The translations under genes and the position numbers were made by a program. Shown piece by piece: positions 8,863-18,413 of a stretch of DNA of 64,000 nucleotides. Below the pieces are notes generated by a model. The model did no database searches and was not told the origin of the DNA. It saw nothing but the letters and a program-made list of their open reading frames with translations. Each line of letters opens with the position of its first letter. Position 1 is the stretch's first letter. The DNA is taken from the NCBI GenBank assembly GCA_001298555.1, contig LJCW01000275.1, positions 1 to 64,000 of the forward strand, given 5' to 3'. This stretch comes from Actinobacteria bacterium OV450 (GTDB taxonomy: Bacteria > Actinomycetota > Actinomycetes > Streptomycetales > Streptomycetaceae).

Positions 8863-9015
8863 GTGTCGTTCGCGTTGCGGCGACGGGTTGAACACTACCA
8901 GCTTCCGGGGGGTGATCAGGAACGGATTGCGGGGCCGGGGGAACCGGGTCGCTCGGAGGGGGTGGAAGTGGCAAAAACCCGGACGCGGGGGCTTAGGCGG
9001 ACCTACTCTCGAGTT

Positions 9016-9441
9016 GTGCCAGGCGCCTCGGGCCGGGTGCTTGTTGTCGACGACAACAAGGTCATCCGGCAGCTGATCAAGGTCAATCTCGAGCTGGAGG
9101 GCTTCGAGGTAGTGACCGCGAACGATGGTGCCGAATGCCTGGACGTCGTGCACCGCGTGTGCCCCGACGTGATCACCCTTGATGTGGTCATGCCCCGCCT
9201 GGACGGGTTCGGGACCGTCGCGCAGCTGCGCGCCGATCCGCGGACGCGGCACGTGCCCGTCGCCATCGTCAGCGCCTGCACACAGCACGAGGTGGAGGCC
9301 GGGATCGAAGCCGGGGTCGAGGCGTTCCTCGCCAAGCCCTTCGAGCCCGCCGAGCTCGTGCGGGTCGTACGCCGACTCGTCGAGCGCAAGGACCGGCGCG
9401 AGCGGAAGGGCGGTACCCCCGCCGGGCGTGGGAGGGGATAG
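9016..9441 (+). CDS. Single-domain response regulator
   Basis: About 141 residues, a receiver domain with no output domain. Key residues: acidic pair in VVDDNK, phospho-acceptor D56 (ITLDVVMPRLDG), S86 in VAIVSA and K107 in FLAKPFEP. The C-terminus is a short basic tail (KDRRERKGGTPAGRGRG) whose last codons lie inside the first unit of a 34-bp tandem repeat. Start placed at GTG 9016 just before PGASGRVLVVDDNK; ACTCT about 7 bases upstream could be part of a -10, so the message may be leaderless. The frame is open further upstream into the tRNA gene, which is not credible as coding. It probably relays phosphate or controls a partner by protein contact; no kinase is adjacent. Confidence 0.85.
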   Translation: MPGASGRVLVVDDNKVIRQLIKVNLELEGFEVVTANDGAECLDVVHRVCPDVITLDVVMPRLDGFGTVAQLRADPRTRHVPVAIVSACTQHEVEAGIEAGVEAFLAKPFEPAELVRVVRRLVERKDRRERKGGTPAGRGRG

Positions 9442-9586
9442 CGGCGGTTACCCCGGCCGGCCGCGGGCGGGGGTAGCAGCGGCACCCCGGCCGGCCGCGG
9501 GCGGGGGTAGCAGCGGCACCCCGGCCGGCCGCGGGCGGGGGTAGCAGCGGCACCCCCGCCGGGCGTGGGAGGGGGTGGCGGCGTCC
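9417..9586. repeat. 34-bp tandem repeat, five units (A-B-B-B-A)
   Basis: Units begin at 9417, 9451, 9485, 9519 and 9553. The three central units share CCCCGGCCGGCCGCGGGCGG; the two outer ones share a variant, CCCCGCCGGGCGTGGGAGGG. The first unit codes for the tail of the response regulator; the rest fill the gap before nrtL and can fold into strong hairpins. Confidence 0.9.
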
Positions 9587-9645
9587 GCTGTTCATATGGC
9601 GAAACCGTTCGCGGGATGGGTGGGCTTCTCCCCTAGGCTGGTCCC

Positions 9646-10587
9646 GTGACCCCCGCCGACCTCTCCCGTACCGTCGTGCGCGCCGTGCGCTGCGCCGTCG
9701 AGGACGGGGAGCTGCCCGCCGGGGCGGGCGTGCCCGAGCGGGTCGTCGTCGAGCGGACCCGGCCCGGGGGAGTGGGGGACTACGCCACCCCCGCGGCCTT
9801 CCATGTCGCCAAGAGCGTCGGACTCCCGCCCCGCGACGTCGCCGCGGTACTGGCCCGCCGGCTGGGCTCCGTCCCCGGGGTCGAGCGGGTCGAGGTGACC
9901 GGTCCCGGGTTCCTCAACTTCGTCATGGACCCCGTTTCCGTCGAGAGCGTCGTACGCGAGGTGCGGGAACGGGGGACGGCGTACGGGTCCGGCGACGGTG
10001 GCCGCGGGCCGCGTGCGCTCGTCGTCGCCGAGGCCGTGCTGCGCATCCGGGCCGGTCAGGGCATGAGCATCGGCGAAGCTGCCGCCGACACCGCCCCCGT
10101 CGCCAGGCGCGACGGCGACGTCGTCCGTCTGTACGGGAACGACGCCGCCCGCTGGGCCATGCTCTGCGTGGCACCGCACGAGAGCCCCGCGTTCTCCGGC
10201 CGCCTGCTCGTGCAGGACGAGTCCAACGAGTTCTTCCGGGTGCGCTACGCCCACGCCAGGAGCCGCGCGCTCGTACGCAACGCCGCCCGGCTCGGGTTCG
10301 GGAGCGAGCCCGGCGAGGTCCCGGACGGCGGCCCCCTCGCGCAGGTCCTCGCCGACTACCCCCTCGTCCTGGAGTCCGCCGCGCACCACCGGGCGCCGGA
10401 GCAGGTCGTCCGCTACCTCGTCCGCGCCGCCGACGAGCTGCTCGCCTTCCACTACCGCGTCCTGCCCAAGGGCGACGAGAAACCCTCGGCCGCCCACCGC
10501 GCCCGGCTGGCTCTTGCCGAAGCCGCCGGGACGGTGCTGGCCGGCGGCCTGGACCTGCTCGGCATAGCCGCACCCGACTGCCTGTGA
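9646..10587 (+). CDS. nrtL: ArgS-related anticodon-binding protein
   Basis: 313 residues. The N-terminal part (about 1-105) looks like the arginyl-tRNA synthetase additional domain 1 (GVGDYATPAAFHVAKSVGLPPRDVAAVLARRL, VTGPGFLNFVM). The C-terminal part (about 200-313) is a DALR anticodon-binding domain (FRVRYAHARSRALVRNAARLG, YPLVLESAAHHRAPEQVVRYLVRAADELLAFHYRVLP, RLALAEAAGTVLAGGLDLLGI). The catalytic Rossmann domain with HIGH and KMSKS is missing, so it cannot charge tRNA by itself. I recall this as the actinobacterial family named NrtL, encoded next to lysA. GTG 9646 lies 6 bases after a TAGGCT -10 element (9634-9639), so the mRNA is probably leaderless. A tRNA-Arg gene lies 0.8 kb away. The function is unknown; a tRNA-binding or lysine-linked role is inference. 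Confidence 0.85.
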   Translation: MTPADLSRTVVRAVRCAVEDGELPAGAGVPERVVVERTRPGGVGDYATPAAFHVAKSVGLPPRDVAAVLARRLGSVPGVERVEVTGPGFLNFVMDPVSVESVVREVRERGTAYGSGDGGRGPRALVVAEAVLRIRAGQGMSIGEAAADTAPVARRDGDVVRLYGNDAARWAMLCVAPHESPAFSGRLLVQDESNEFFRVRYAHARSRALVRNAARLGFGSEPGEVPDGGPLAQVLADYPLVLESAAHHRAPEQVVRYLVRAADELLAFHYRVLPKGDEKPSAAHRARLALAEAAGTVLAGGLDLLGIAAPDCL

Positions 10588-10606
10588 TCTGCGAAGAGAG
10601 ATACCG

Positions 10607-11998
10607 ATGAGCCGTTCCGCGCACCCCGCCGGGCCCCGTCACGCCGATGTCCTGCCCGAGGGGCACTACTCCCCGCCGCCCGCCGACCTCAACGAGCTCG
10701 ACGAGAAGGTCTGGTCCCGGACCGTACGCCGGAACGCCGACGGGGTGGCCACCGTCGGAGGCATCGACGTCACCACCCTGGCCGAGGAGTTCGGTACGCC
10801 CGCCTACTTCATGGACGAAGAGGACTTCCGGGCGCGCTGCCGGGCCTGGGCGCTCGCCTTCGGGCCCGACGCCGACGTGTTCTACGCCGGGAAGGCCTTC
10901 CTCTCCAAGGCCGTCGTGAAGTGGCTCAGGGAAGAGGGCCTCAACCTCGACGTGTGCTCCGGCGGGGAGCTGGCCACCGCCCTCGCCGCCGGGATGCCCG
11001 CCGAGCGGATCGCCTTCCACGGGAACAACAAGTCGGAGGGCGAGATCCGCCGCGCCGTCACCGCCGGCGTGGGGCGGATCGTGCTCGACTCCTTCCAGGA
11101 GATCGCCCGCGTCGCGCACATCGCCCGCGAGCTGGGCGTACGCCAGCCCGTGCAGATCCGGGTGACCGTGGGCGTCGAGGCCCACACCCACGAGTTCATC
11201 GCCACCGCGCACGAGGACCAGAAGTTCGGCATCGCCGTCGCCGACGGCTCGGCCGCCGAGGCCGTACGCCGCGCCCTCGGGCACGACAGCCTCGAGCTGC
11301 TCGGCGTCCACTCCCACATCGGCTCGCAGATCTTCGACATGGCCGGCTTCGAGGTGTCCGCCAGGCGGGTGGTGCAGCTGCTGGCCGCCGTGCGCGACGA
11401 GCACGGCGTCGAGCTGCCCGAGATCGACCTCGGCGGCGGCCTCGGCATCGCGTACACCTCCTCCGACGACCCGCGCGAGCCCCACGAGATCGCCAAGGCC
11501 CTGCACGAGATCGTCGCCCGGGAGTGCGAGTCCGCCGGACTGCGCGCGCCCCGGATCTCCGTCGAGCCGGGCCGGGCCATCGTCGGGCCCACCGCCTTCA
11601 CGCTCTACGAGGTCGGGACGATCAAGCCCCTCGAAGGGCTGCGCACGTACGTCTCCGTCGACGGCGGCATGTCCGACAACATCCGCACCGCCCTCTACGA
11701 CGCCGAGTACGCGGTCACCCTCGTCTCCCGGGTCTCCGACGCCGAGCCCATGCTCGTACGCGTCGTCGGCAAGCACTGCGAGAGCGGCGACATCGTGGTG
11801 AAGGACGCCTTCCTGCCGGCCGACCTGGCCCCCGGGGACCTCCTGGCCGTGCCCGCCACCGGGGCGTACTGCCGCTCCATGGCCAGCAACTACAACCACG
11901 CGCTGCGCCCGCCCGTCGTGGCCGTGCGCGACGGTCAGGCCCGCGTGATCGTGCGGCGCGAAACGGAAGAAGATCTCCTGCGCCTCGACCTGGGATGA
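10607..11998 (+). CDS. lysA: Diaminopimelate decarboxylase
   Basis: 463 residues, full length. Decarboxylates meso-diaminopimelate to L-lysine, the last step of the pathway, with PLP. Fold type III (alanine-racemase-like) barrel: PLP lysine K96 in FYAGKAF, substrate/PLP motifs HSHIGSQ (235-241), GGGLG (276-280) and EPGR (320-323), and the catalytic CESGD motif with C391 supplied in trans in the dimer. ATG 10607 lies 19 bases after the nrtL stop with AAGAGAG as ribosome site, so the two are probably co-transcribed. It is followed by a perfect 16-bp inverted repeat before hom. Confidence 0.97.
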   Translation: MSRSAHPAGPRHADVLPEGHYSPPPADLNELDEKVWSRTVRRNADGVATVGGIDVTTLAEEFGTPAYFMDEEDFRARCRAWALAFGPDADVFYAGKAFLSKAVVKWLREEGLNLDVCSGGELATALAAGMPAERIAFHGNNKSEGEIRRAVTAGVGRIVLDSFQEIARVAHIARELGVRQPVQIRVTVGVEAHTHEFIATAHEDQKFGIAVADGSAAEAVRRALGHDSLELLGVHSHIGSQIFDMAGFEVSARRVVQLLAAVRDEHGVELPEIDLGGGLGIAYTSSDDPREPHEIAKALHEIVARECESAGLRAPRISVEPGRAIVGPTAFTLYEVGTIKPLEGLRTYVSVDGGMSDNIRTALYDAEYAVTLVSRVSDAEPMLVRVVGKHCESGDIVVKDAFLPADLAPGDLLAVPATGAYCRSMASNYNHALRPPVVAVRDGQARVIVRRETEEDLLRLDLG

Positions 11999-12069
11999 TC
12001 CACATATTTCTGCGGAAAGCCCCCGGACCCCCAAAATGGATGTCGCCGGGTGACCGGGTGCCCACGCGT

Positions 12070-12118
12070 GTCTCACTCAATGGACCGAGGATGGAAAGTG
12101 CTGTCCATTGAGTGAGAC
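12070..12118. promoter_or_regulatory. Perfect 16-bp inverted repeat between lysA and hom
   Basis: Arms GTCTCACTCAATGGAC (12070-12085) and its exact complement (12103-12118) with a 17-base loop. No T-run follows, and a partial third copy of the arm end (GTTGAGAC) occurs just downstream. It may be a terminator for lysA, an attenuator for hom or a protein-binding dyad. Confidence 0.7.
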
Positions 12119-12185
12119 TGGTTGAGACCCTGGCGCGCAATACCGCGCGCCGGGCGGTGATGGAAGATCGAAAGGCGTAGGTCGA

Positions 12186-13490
12186 ATGATGCGTACGCGT
12201 CCGCTGAAGGTGGCGCTGCTGGGCTGTGGAGTGGTCGGCTCAGAGGTGGCGCGCATCATGACGACGCACGCCGACGACCTGACGGCCAGGATCGGCGCGC
12301 CCGTCGAGCTCGCCGGCGTGGCCGTGCGCCGCCCCTCCAAGGTGCGCGAGGGCATCGACCCGGCCCTGGTCACCACCGATGCGACCGCCCTCCTCAAACG
12401 CGGCGACATCGACGTGGCCATCGAGGTCATCGGCGGCATCGAGCCCGCCCGCACCCTCATCACCACCGCCTTCGAGCACGGCATCTCCGTCGTCTCCGCG
12501 AACAAGGCGCTGCTCGCCCAGGACGGCGCGGCCCTGCACGCCGCGGCCGAGCAGCACGGGCTGGACCTGTACTACGAGGCCGCCGTCGCCGGCGCCATCC
12601 CGCTGGTCCGCCCGATGCGCGAGTCCCTCGCCGGTGACAAGATCAACCGCGTGATGGGCATCGTCAACGGCACGACGAACTTCATCCTCGACAAGATGGA
12701 CTCCACCGGCGCCGGGTACCAGGAGGCCCTCGACGAGGCCACCGCCCTCGGGTACGCCGAGGCCGACCCGACCGCCGACGTCGAGGGCTACGACGCCGCC
12801 GCCAAGGCCGCGATCCTGGCCGGCATCGCGTTCCACACCCGGGTGCGCCTCGACGACGTGTACCGCGAGGGCATGACCGAGGTCAGCGCCGCGGACTTCG
12901 CCTCCGCCAAGCGCATGGGCTGCACCATCAAGCTCCTCGCGATCCTGGAGCGCGCCGCCGACGGGGAGTCCGTCACCGCCCGCGTGCACCCGGCGATGAT
13001 CCCGCTCAGCCACCCGCTCGCCTCCGTCCGCGAGGCGTACAACGCCGTCTTCGTCGAGGCGGAGGCCGCCGGGCGGCTCATGTTCTACGGTCCCGGCGCG
13101 GGCGGTTCGCCGACGGCGTCGGCGGTCCTGGGCGACCTCGTCGCCGTATGCCGCAACAAGCTCGCCGAGGCAACGGGGCCCGGTGAGTCGGCGTACACCC
13201 AGCTGCCGGTCAGCCCCATGGGCGACGTCGTCACGCGGTACCACATCAGCCTCGATGTGGCCGACAAGCCGGGCGTGCTCGCCCAGGTGGCGACGACGTT
13301 CGCGGAGCACGGTGTCTCGATCGATACCGTACGTCAGCAAGGACGTCCGGACGGGGTGGGCAACGAAGCCTCCCTCGTCGTCGTCACCCACCGCGCACCC
13401 GACGCCGCCCTGTCCGGGACCGTCGAGGCGCTGCGGAAGCTGGACACCGTGCGCGGTGTCGCCAGCATCATGCGTGTTGAAGGGGAGTAA
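12186..13490 (+). CDS. hom: Homoserine dehydrogenase
   Basis: 434 residues. Reduces aspartate semialdehyde to homoserine with NAD(P)H, the branch point to threonine and methionine. NAD-binding domain with GCGVVG at 13-18, then SANKALLA, the catalytic domain (NGTTNFIL, EADPTADVEGYDAAAKAAILA with the conserved Lys), FYGPGAGGSPTASAV, and a C-terminal ACT domain (about 356-434: HISLDVADKPGVLAQVATTFAEHGVSIDTVRQ) that normally mediates threonine feedback inhibition. ATG 12186 is followed directly by a second ATG. It is only 6 bases from thrC, so hom-thrC form an operon. Confidence 0.97.
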   Translation: MMRTRPLKVALLGCGVVGSEVARIMTTHADDLTARIGAPVELAGVAVRRPSKVREGIDPALVTTDATALLKRGDIDVAIEVIGGIEPARTLITTAFEHGISVVSANKALLAQDGAALHAAAEQHGLDLYYEAAVAGAIPLVRPMRESLAGDKINRVMGIVNGTTNFILDKMDSTGAGYQEALDEATALGYAEADPTADVEGYDAAAKAAILAGIAFHTRVRLDDVYREGMTEVSAADFASAKRMGCTIKLLAILERAADGESVTARVHPAMIPLSHPLASVREAYNAVFVEAEAAGRLMFYGPGAGGSPTASAVLGDLVAVCRNKLAEATGPGESAYTQLPVSPMGDVVTRYHISLDVADKPGVLAQVATTFAEHGVSIDTVRQQGRPDGVGNEASLVVVTHRAPDAALSGTVEALRKLDTVRGVASIMRVEGE

Positions 13491-13496
13491 GGACCC

Positions 13497-14567
13497 ATGA
13501 GCAGCAATCGCACCCACCAGTGGCGCGGCATCATCGAGGAGTACCGGGACCGCCTGCCGGTGACGGACGCCACTCCCGTGGTCACGCTCCGCGAGGGCGG
13601 AACTCCCCTCGTCCCCGCGCAGGTGCTCTCCGAGCGCACCGGCTGCGAGGTCCACCTCAAGGTCGAGGGCGCGAACCCCACGGGGTCCTTCAAGGACCGC
13701 GGCATGACCATGGCGATCACCAAGGCCAAGGAGGACGGCGCCAAGGCCGTCATCTGCGCGTCCACGGGCAACACCTCGGCGTCGGCCGCCGCGTACGCGG
13801 TGCGCGCCGGGATGGTCTCGGCCGTCCTCGTGCCCCGCGGCAAGATCGCGCTCGGCAAGATGGGCCAGGCCCTCGTGCACGGCGCCAAGATCCTCCAGGT
13901 GGACGGCAACTTCGACGACTGCCTCGACCTGGCCCGCGCGCTGTCCGACAACTACCCGGTCGCGCTGGTCAATTCCGTCAACCCGGTGCGCATCGAGGGC
14001 CAGAAGACGGCCGCGTTCGAGATCGTCGACGCGCTCGGCGACGCTCCCGACATCCACGTGCTGCCCGTCGGCAACGCCGGCAACATCACCGCGTACTGGA
14101 AGGGTTTCAAGGAGTACAAGGCCGACGGCCTGGCCTCCCGTACGCCCCGGGTGTGGGGTTTCCAGGCCTCCGGCTCCGCGCCGATCGTGCGCGGCGAGGT
14201 CGTCAAGGAGCCGCACACCATCGCCACCGCGATCCGCATCGGCAACCCGGCCTCCTGGGACTACGCGCTCGCCGCGCGCGACGAGTCGGGCGGCTTCATC
14301 GACGAAGTGACGGACCGCCAGATCCTGGCCGCCTACCGCCTGTTGGCCGCACAGGAGGGCGTCTTCGTGGAGCCCGCCTCGGCGGCGTCGGTGGCCGGTC
14401 TGCTCAAGGCCGCCGAGCTGGGCCTGGTCGACCCGGGCCAGACGATCGTGTGCACCGTCACCGGCAACGGCCTCAAGGACCCCGACTGGGCGGTCGCCGG
14501 CGCACCGCAGCCGGTCACCGTCCCGGTGGACGCGGAGGCCGCGGCCGTCCGACTCGGCCTGGTCTGA
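13497..14567 (+). CDS. thrC: Threonine synthase
   Basis: 356 residues, the short (class II) form. Converts O-phosphohomoserine to threonine with PLP. PLP lysine K66 in [11 protein letters not shown]; phosphate-binding [30 protein letters not shown]-terminal [12 protein letters not shown]. Its ribosome site (GGGGAG/AAGGA) lies over the end of hom, 6 bases of spacing, so translation is coupled. A perfect terminator hairpin at 14635-14667 ends the unit; thrB is transcribed separately. Confidence 0.97.
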   Translation: MSSNRTHQWRGIIEEYRDRLPVTDATPVVTLREGGTPLVPAQVLSERTGCEVHLKVEGANPTGSFKDRGMTMAITKAKEDGAKAVICASTGNTSASAAAYAVRAGMVSAVLVPRGKIALGKMGQALVHGAKILQVDGNFDDCLDLARALSDNYPVALVNSVNPVRIEGQKTAAFEIVDALGDAPDIHVLPVGNAGNITAYWKGFKEYKADGLASRTPRVWGFQASGSAPIVRGEVVKEPHTIATAIRIGNPASWDYALAARDESGGFIDEVTDRQILAAYRLLAAQEGVFVEPASAASVAGLLKAAELGLVDPGQTIVCTVTGNGLKDPDWAVAGAPQPVTVPVDAEAAAVRLGLV

Positions 14568-14921
14568 CCCCTCCGGGCCGTCGGCCCCGGGCCCCGGCCC
14601 CGGGGCGCCGGTCCCGGAAGCACCACCCCTGGGCTGCCGGATTCCGCAGAGCCTGCGGAATCCGGCAACTCAGGTCGTACGGCACAAATAGCAGCGGCAT
14701 TCAGCGGAACCCACCGGAAGACACCGACACGCATCGTGCGCCTCCTGTGCGCCCTATGTCGCGAGAGAACCTTCCTTCGATAGGCTGTACTTACATCCGC
14801 CACCGCGCATATGACCGTGGTGCTGCCCAGAGGGCCTTCGGGTGTCGTACGTTCTCCAGTACATTCACAGCGAGCCAGCGAAGATCTCGTCTCGCACAGT
14901 CACAAGGAGTGTCATCGGACG
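14568..14921 (+). other. Intergenic region thrC-thrB
   Basis: Holds the hom-thrC terminator (14635-14667) and presumably the thrB promoter. GATAGGCT near 14780 and TACATTC near 14859-14867 look like parts of -10 elements but neither has a clear -35. No gene is seen. Confidence 0.4.
14635..14667 (+). terminator. hom-thrC terminator
   Basis: Perfect 15-bp stem (TGCCGGATTCCGCAG and complement) with the 3-base loop AGC, 68 bases after the thrC stop. Confidence 0.9.
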
Positions 14922-15848
14922 ATGGCCGGTCCAGCCTTCCGCGCCGCCGCCGTACGGGTGCGCGTCCCCGCCAGCAGCGCCAACCTCGGCCCGGGCTTCG
15001 ACGCCCTCGGTCTGGCCCTGGGGCTCTACGACGACGTCGTCGTCCGGGTGGCCGACTCGGGGCTGAACATCGACATCGCGGGCGAGGGTGCCGACACCCT
15101 CCCGCGGGACGAGAGCCACCTGCTCGTACGGTCCATGCGCACCGCCTTCGACCTGCTGGGCGGGCAGCCGCGCGGCCTCGAGGTCGTCTGCGCCAACCGC
15201 ATCCCGCACGGCCGCGGCCTCGGGTCCTCCTCCGCCGCCATCTGCGCCGGCATCGTCGCCGCCCGCGCCGTGACCATAGGCGGCGAGGCGAAGCTCGACG
15301 ACGCGGCGCTGCTCGAACTGGCCACCGAGATCGAGGGCCACCCCGACAACGTCGCCGCCTGTCTCCTCGGCGGCTTCACCCTCGCGTGGATGGACGGCGG
15401 CAGCGCCAGGGCGATCCGTATGGAGCCCGCCGATTCCATCGTTCCGGTGGTCTTCGTCCCGTCCAAGCCGGTCCTGACGGAGACCGCGCGCGGCCTGCTG
15501 CCGCGCAACGTCCCGCACGTGGACGCGGCCGTGAACGCGGGCCGGGCGGCCCTGCTCGTCGAAGCCCTGACCAGGCGTCCCGAGTTGCTGCTGCCGGCCA
15601 CCGAAGACCGGCTCCACCAGGAGTACCGGTCCCCGGCGATGCCGGAGAGCGTCGCACTCGTCAACCGGCTGCGGGCGGACGGCATCCCCGCGGTCATCTC
15701 CGGCGCGGGCCCCACGGTCCTCGCGCTGGTCGACAACGGCGCGGCCGACAAGGTCGCGCAGCTCGCGGGCGAAGGGTGGGCGGCGAACCGGCTCGCCCTC
15801 GACGCCGCGGGCGCGAGCGTGCTTCCGCTGGGCACCCAGGGCGGCTAG
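14922..15848 (+). CDS. thrB: Homoserine kinase
   Basis: 308 residues, GHMP kinase family; phosphorylates homoserine with ATP to give the substrate of ThrC. VRVPASSANLGPGFDALGLAL at the N-terminus, the ATP-binding GHMP motif IPHGRGLGSSSAAICAGI around 95-112, and the C-terminal GHMP motif VISGAGPTVLAL. Start set at ATG 14922, which gives the usual family length; AAGGAG lies 12 bases upstream. The frame is open to 14811 but that part does not resemble the family. It is separated from thrC by a terminator and has its own 250-base leader region. Confidence 0.95.
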   Translation: MAGPAFRAAAVRVRVPASSANLGPGFDALGLALGLYDDVVVRVADSGLNIDIAGEGADTLPRDESHLLVRSMRTAFDLLGGQPRGLEVVCANRIPHGRGLGSSSAAICAGIVAARAVTIGGEAKLDDAALLELATEIEGHPDNVAACLLGGFTLAWMDGGSARAIRMEPADSIVPVVFVPSKPVLTETARGLLPRNVPHVDAAVNAGRAALLVEALTRRPELLLPATEDRLHQEYRSPAMPESVALVNRLRADGIPAVISGAGPTVLALVDNGAADKVAQLAGEGWAANRLALDAAGASVLPLGTQGG

Positions 15849-15872
15849 GCCGTACGGGCACACCCGCCAGGG

Positions 15873-15898
15873 GCGGGCGGCCGGGGCAGGCCGCCCGC
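15873..15898 (+). terminator. thrB terminator
   Basis: Perfect 10-bp stem (GCGGGCGGCC/GGCCGCCCGC) with a 6-base loop, 24 bases after the thrB stop. Confidence 0.75.
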
Positions 15899-16282
15899 GC
15901 GGAAGGCGCGATTGCCGGTGATTGAGAGGGGGAATATCTGTTGGATCCGGTAGTGTTAGTCTCAAGTGCGCAGCCGAAGCCGCCATGGCTCGGTGCTCAG
16001 TGTCCCCATTCGGGACCACCTTTCTTCCGGGAGCCTCCCCGACTGCTTTGATCGCTGCCAGCAGTTTCGAGCACGCTCCGGAATCGGCGTGACATTCCCA
16101 CGCTTCCAGCTCGGGGGCTTCTCGCCGGAACCACCCATGCACGTTTCTCTCCGCCGTATTTCTATCGGCGGACCACCGCCCCGGCTGCGGTCCGTAACCC
16201 GTCAGGTCATGGACTGCCGTCGGACAGCACAACCGGTCGCCGAGCCAGACAGGCCGACGTCCGCTCCAGGGAAGGACCCTTC
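15899..16282 (+). promoter_or_regulatory. rho promoter and long 5' leader
   Basis: TTGCCG (15912-15917) and TATCTG (15935-15940), spaced by 17 bases, form a good vegetative-type promoter. It would give a leader of about 335 bases before GTG 16283, C/T-rich in its middle part with a TCCGCCG/CGGCGGA hairpin at 16150-16172. Long leaders used for autoregulation by Rho are known for rho genes; this is inference here. No gene seen in the stretch. Confidence 0.5.
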
Positions 16283-18397
16283 GTGAGCGACACCACCGAT
16301 CTGATGGGCGCTGCCGACACCAATGTCGACACCAGTGCCCCCGCCGCGGCTGCCGCGCCCAAGCGCCGCCGCTCCGGTACCGGCCTCGACGGCATGGTCC
16401 TGGCCGAGCTGCAGCAGGTCGCGTCGGGCCTCGGCATCAGGGGCACCGCGCGGATGCGCAAGAGCCAGCTGATCGAGGTCATCAAGGAGGCGCAGGCGGG
16501 CAGCAGCGCCCCCAAGGCCGCGGCTCCCGCCGCGGACGCCGCCGAGGCCAAGCCGAAGCGCCGCGCCACCAGCAAGGCCCGCACGGGCGAGGCCGCCGCC
16601 GAGGCGCCCGCCGAGAAGCCGGCCGCGCAGGCGCAGATCGAGATCCCGGGCCAGCCGGCAGGCGGCCCCTCCCGCACCAGCGCAGTCGAGAGCGGGGCAG
16701 ACGACGCCCCGGCCGGCGAGCGCCGGCGCCGTCGGGCCACGGCCCCCACCGGCAGCCCGGAGTCCGCGGCCCCCGCCGCCGTGCAGGTCGAGGCGAAGAC
16801 CGAGACCGCCACCGCGACCGCTCCGGCCGAGACCAAGGCCGAGGCCGCCACCGCCGTCTCCGCGCCCGCCCAGGAGGGCGAGGGCCGCGGCCGTCGTGAC
16901 CGCCGCGACCGCGGTGACCGCGCCGAGCGCGGCGAGGCCCGCCGCGACCGCCGTGACCGCGGTGCCAAGGCCGACGACCAGGGCCAGGGCGCCCAGGGTC
17001 AGGGTCAGGGTCAGGGTCAGGGCGGCCAGGGTCAGGGCGGCCAGGGCGGCGGCCGTCAGGACCGCCAGCAGCAGGGCGGCCGTCAGGACCGTCAGCAGCA
17101 GGGCCAGCAGGGTCGCCAGGACCGCCAGGACAACGGCCCGCAGGACGACTTCGACGACGAGGGCGGCCGCCGTGGCCGCCGGGGCCGTTACCGCGACCGC
17201 CGCGGCCGCCGCGGCCGTGACGAGTTCGCGCCGAACGAGCCGCAGGTCGCCGACGACGACGTCCTGATCCCCGTCGCGGGCATCCTGGACATCCTCGACA
17301 ACTACGCGTTCATCCGGACCTCGGGCTACCTGCCCGGCCCGAACGACGTGTACGTCTCCCTCGCCCAGGTCCGCAAGGCGGGTCTGCGCAAGGGCGACCA
17401 CACCACCGGTGCGGTGCGCCAGCCCAAGGACGGCGAGCGCCGCGAGAAGTTCAACGCCCTCGTGCGCCTGGACTCGGTGAACGGCATGGCGCCCGAATCC
17501 GGCCGCGGACGCCCGGAGTTCCAGAAGCTCACCCCGCTGTACCCGCAGGACCGGCTCCGTCTGGAGACCGACCCGGGCGTGCTGACGACCCGCATCATCG
17601 ACCTCGTGTCGCCGATCGGAAAGGGCCAGCGCGGCCTGATCGTGGCCCCGCCGAAGACCGGCAAGACCATGATCATGCAGGCGATCGCCAACGCGATCAC
17701 CACGAACAACCCCGAGTGCCACCTGATGGTCGTCCTGGTCGACGAGCGTCCGGAAGAGGTCACCGACATGCAGCGGTCGGTCAAGGGTGAGGTCATCTCC
17801 TCGACCTTCGACCGCCCGGCCGAGGACCACACCACCGTCGCCGAGCTGGCCATCGAGCGCGCCAAGCGCCTCGTCGAGCTGGGTCACGACGTGGTCGTCC
17901 TGCTGGACTCCATCACCCGTCTGGGCCGCGCGTACAACCTCGCGGCGCCCGCCTCCGGCCGCATCCTGTCCGGTGGTGTCGACTCGACCGCGCTGTACCC
18001 GCCGAAGCGCTTCTTCGGCGCCGCGCGCAACATCGAGGACGGCGGCTCGCTGACCATCCTGGCCACCGCGCTCGTCGACACCGGCTCGCGCATGGACGAG
18101 GTGATCTTCGAGGAGTTCAAGGGCACCGGCAACATGGAGCTCAAGCTCGACCGGAAGCTCGCCGACAAGCGCATCTTCCCGGCCGTCGACGTCGACCCGT
18201 CGGGCACCCGCAAGGAGGAGATCCTCCTCAACAGCGAGGAGCTCGCCATCGTCTGGAAGCTGCGCCGGGTGCTGCACGCGCTCGACTCGCAGCAGGCCAT
18301 CGAGCTGCTGCTCGACAAGATGAAGCAGACGAAGTCGAACGCCGAGTTCCTGATGCAGATCGCCAAGACGACCCCGTCGGGCAAGAACGACGACTGA
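16283..18397 (+). CDS. rho: Transcription termination factor Rho with long N-terminal insertion
   Basis: 704 residues, against about 420 in E. coli. Hexameric RNA-dependent ATPase that releases transcripts. Rho_N helical domain at about 35-72 ([32 protein letters not shown]); then a low-complexity insertion of more than 200 residues, first Ala/Glu/Lys-rich, then Arg/Asp repeats (RRDRRDRG), a Gly/Gln block at about 233-260 and RQDRQQQ repeats; then the RNA-binding cold-shock-like domain ([27 protein letters not shown]) and the ATPase with Walker A APPKTGKT (455-462) and Walker B Asp487 (LVDERPEE). GTG 16283 follows a GGGAAGG site. Such insertions are known in actinobacterial Rho, where they extend RNA contacts. 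Confidence 0.97.
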   Translation: MSDTTDLMGAADTNVDTSAPAAAAAPKRRRSGTGLDGMVLAELQQVASGLGIRGTARMRKSQLIEVIKEAQAGSSAPKAAAPAADAAEAKPKRRATSKARTGEAAAEAPAEKPAAQAQIEIPGQPAGGPSRTSAVESGADDAPAGERRRRRATAPTGSPESAAPAAVQVEAKTETATATAPAETKAEAATAVSAPAQEGEGRGRRDRRDRGDRAERGEARRDRRDRGAKADDQGQGAQGQGQGQGQGGQGQGGQGGGRQDRQQQGGRQDRQQQGQQGRQDRQDNGPQDDFDDEGGRRGRRGRYRDRRGRRGRDEFAPNEPQVADDDVLIPVAGILDILDNYAFIRTSGYLPGPNDVYVSLAQVRKAGLRKGDHTTGAVRQPKDGERREKFNALVRLDSVNGMAPESGRGRPEFQKLTPLYPQDRLRLETDPGVLTTRIIDLVSPIGKGQRGLIVAPPKTGKTMIMQAIANAITTNNPECHLMVVLVDERPEEVTDMQRSVKGEVISSTFDRPAEDHTTVAELAIERAKRLVELGHDVVVLLDSITRLGRAYNLAAPASGRILSGGVDSTALYPPKRFFGAARNIEDGGSLTILATALVDTGSRMDEVIFEEFKGTGNMELKLDRKLADKRIFPAVDVDPSGTRKEEILLNSEELAIVWKLRRVLHALDSQQAIELLLDKMKQTKSNAEFLMQIAKTTPSGKNDD

Positions 18398-18413
18398 CGT
18401 CCGCGCCGCGCAT

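Noticed and set aside
8836..9015. N-terminal extension of the response regulator into the tRNA-Arg gene
   Set aside because: The extension overlaps the tRNA and has no similarity to receiver domains.
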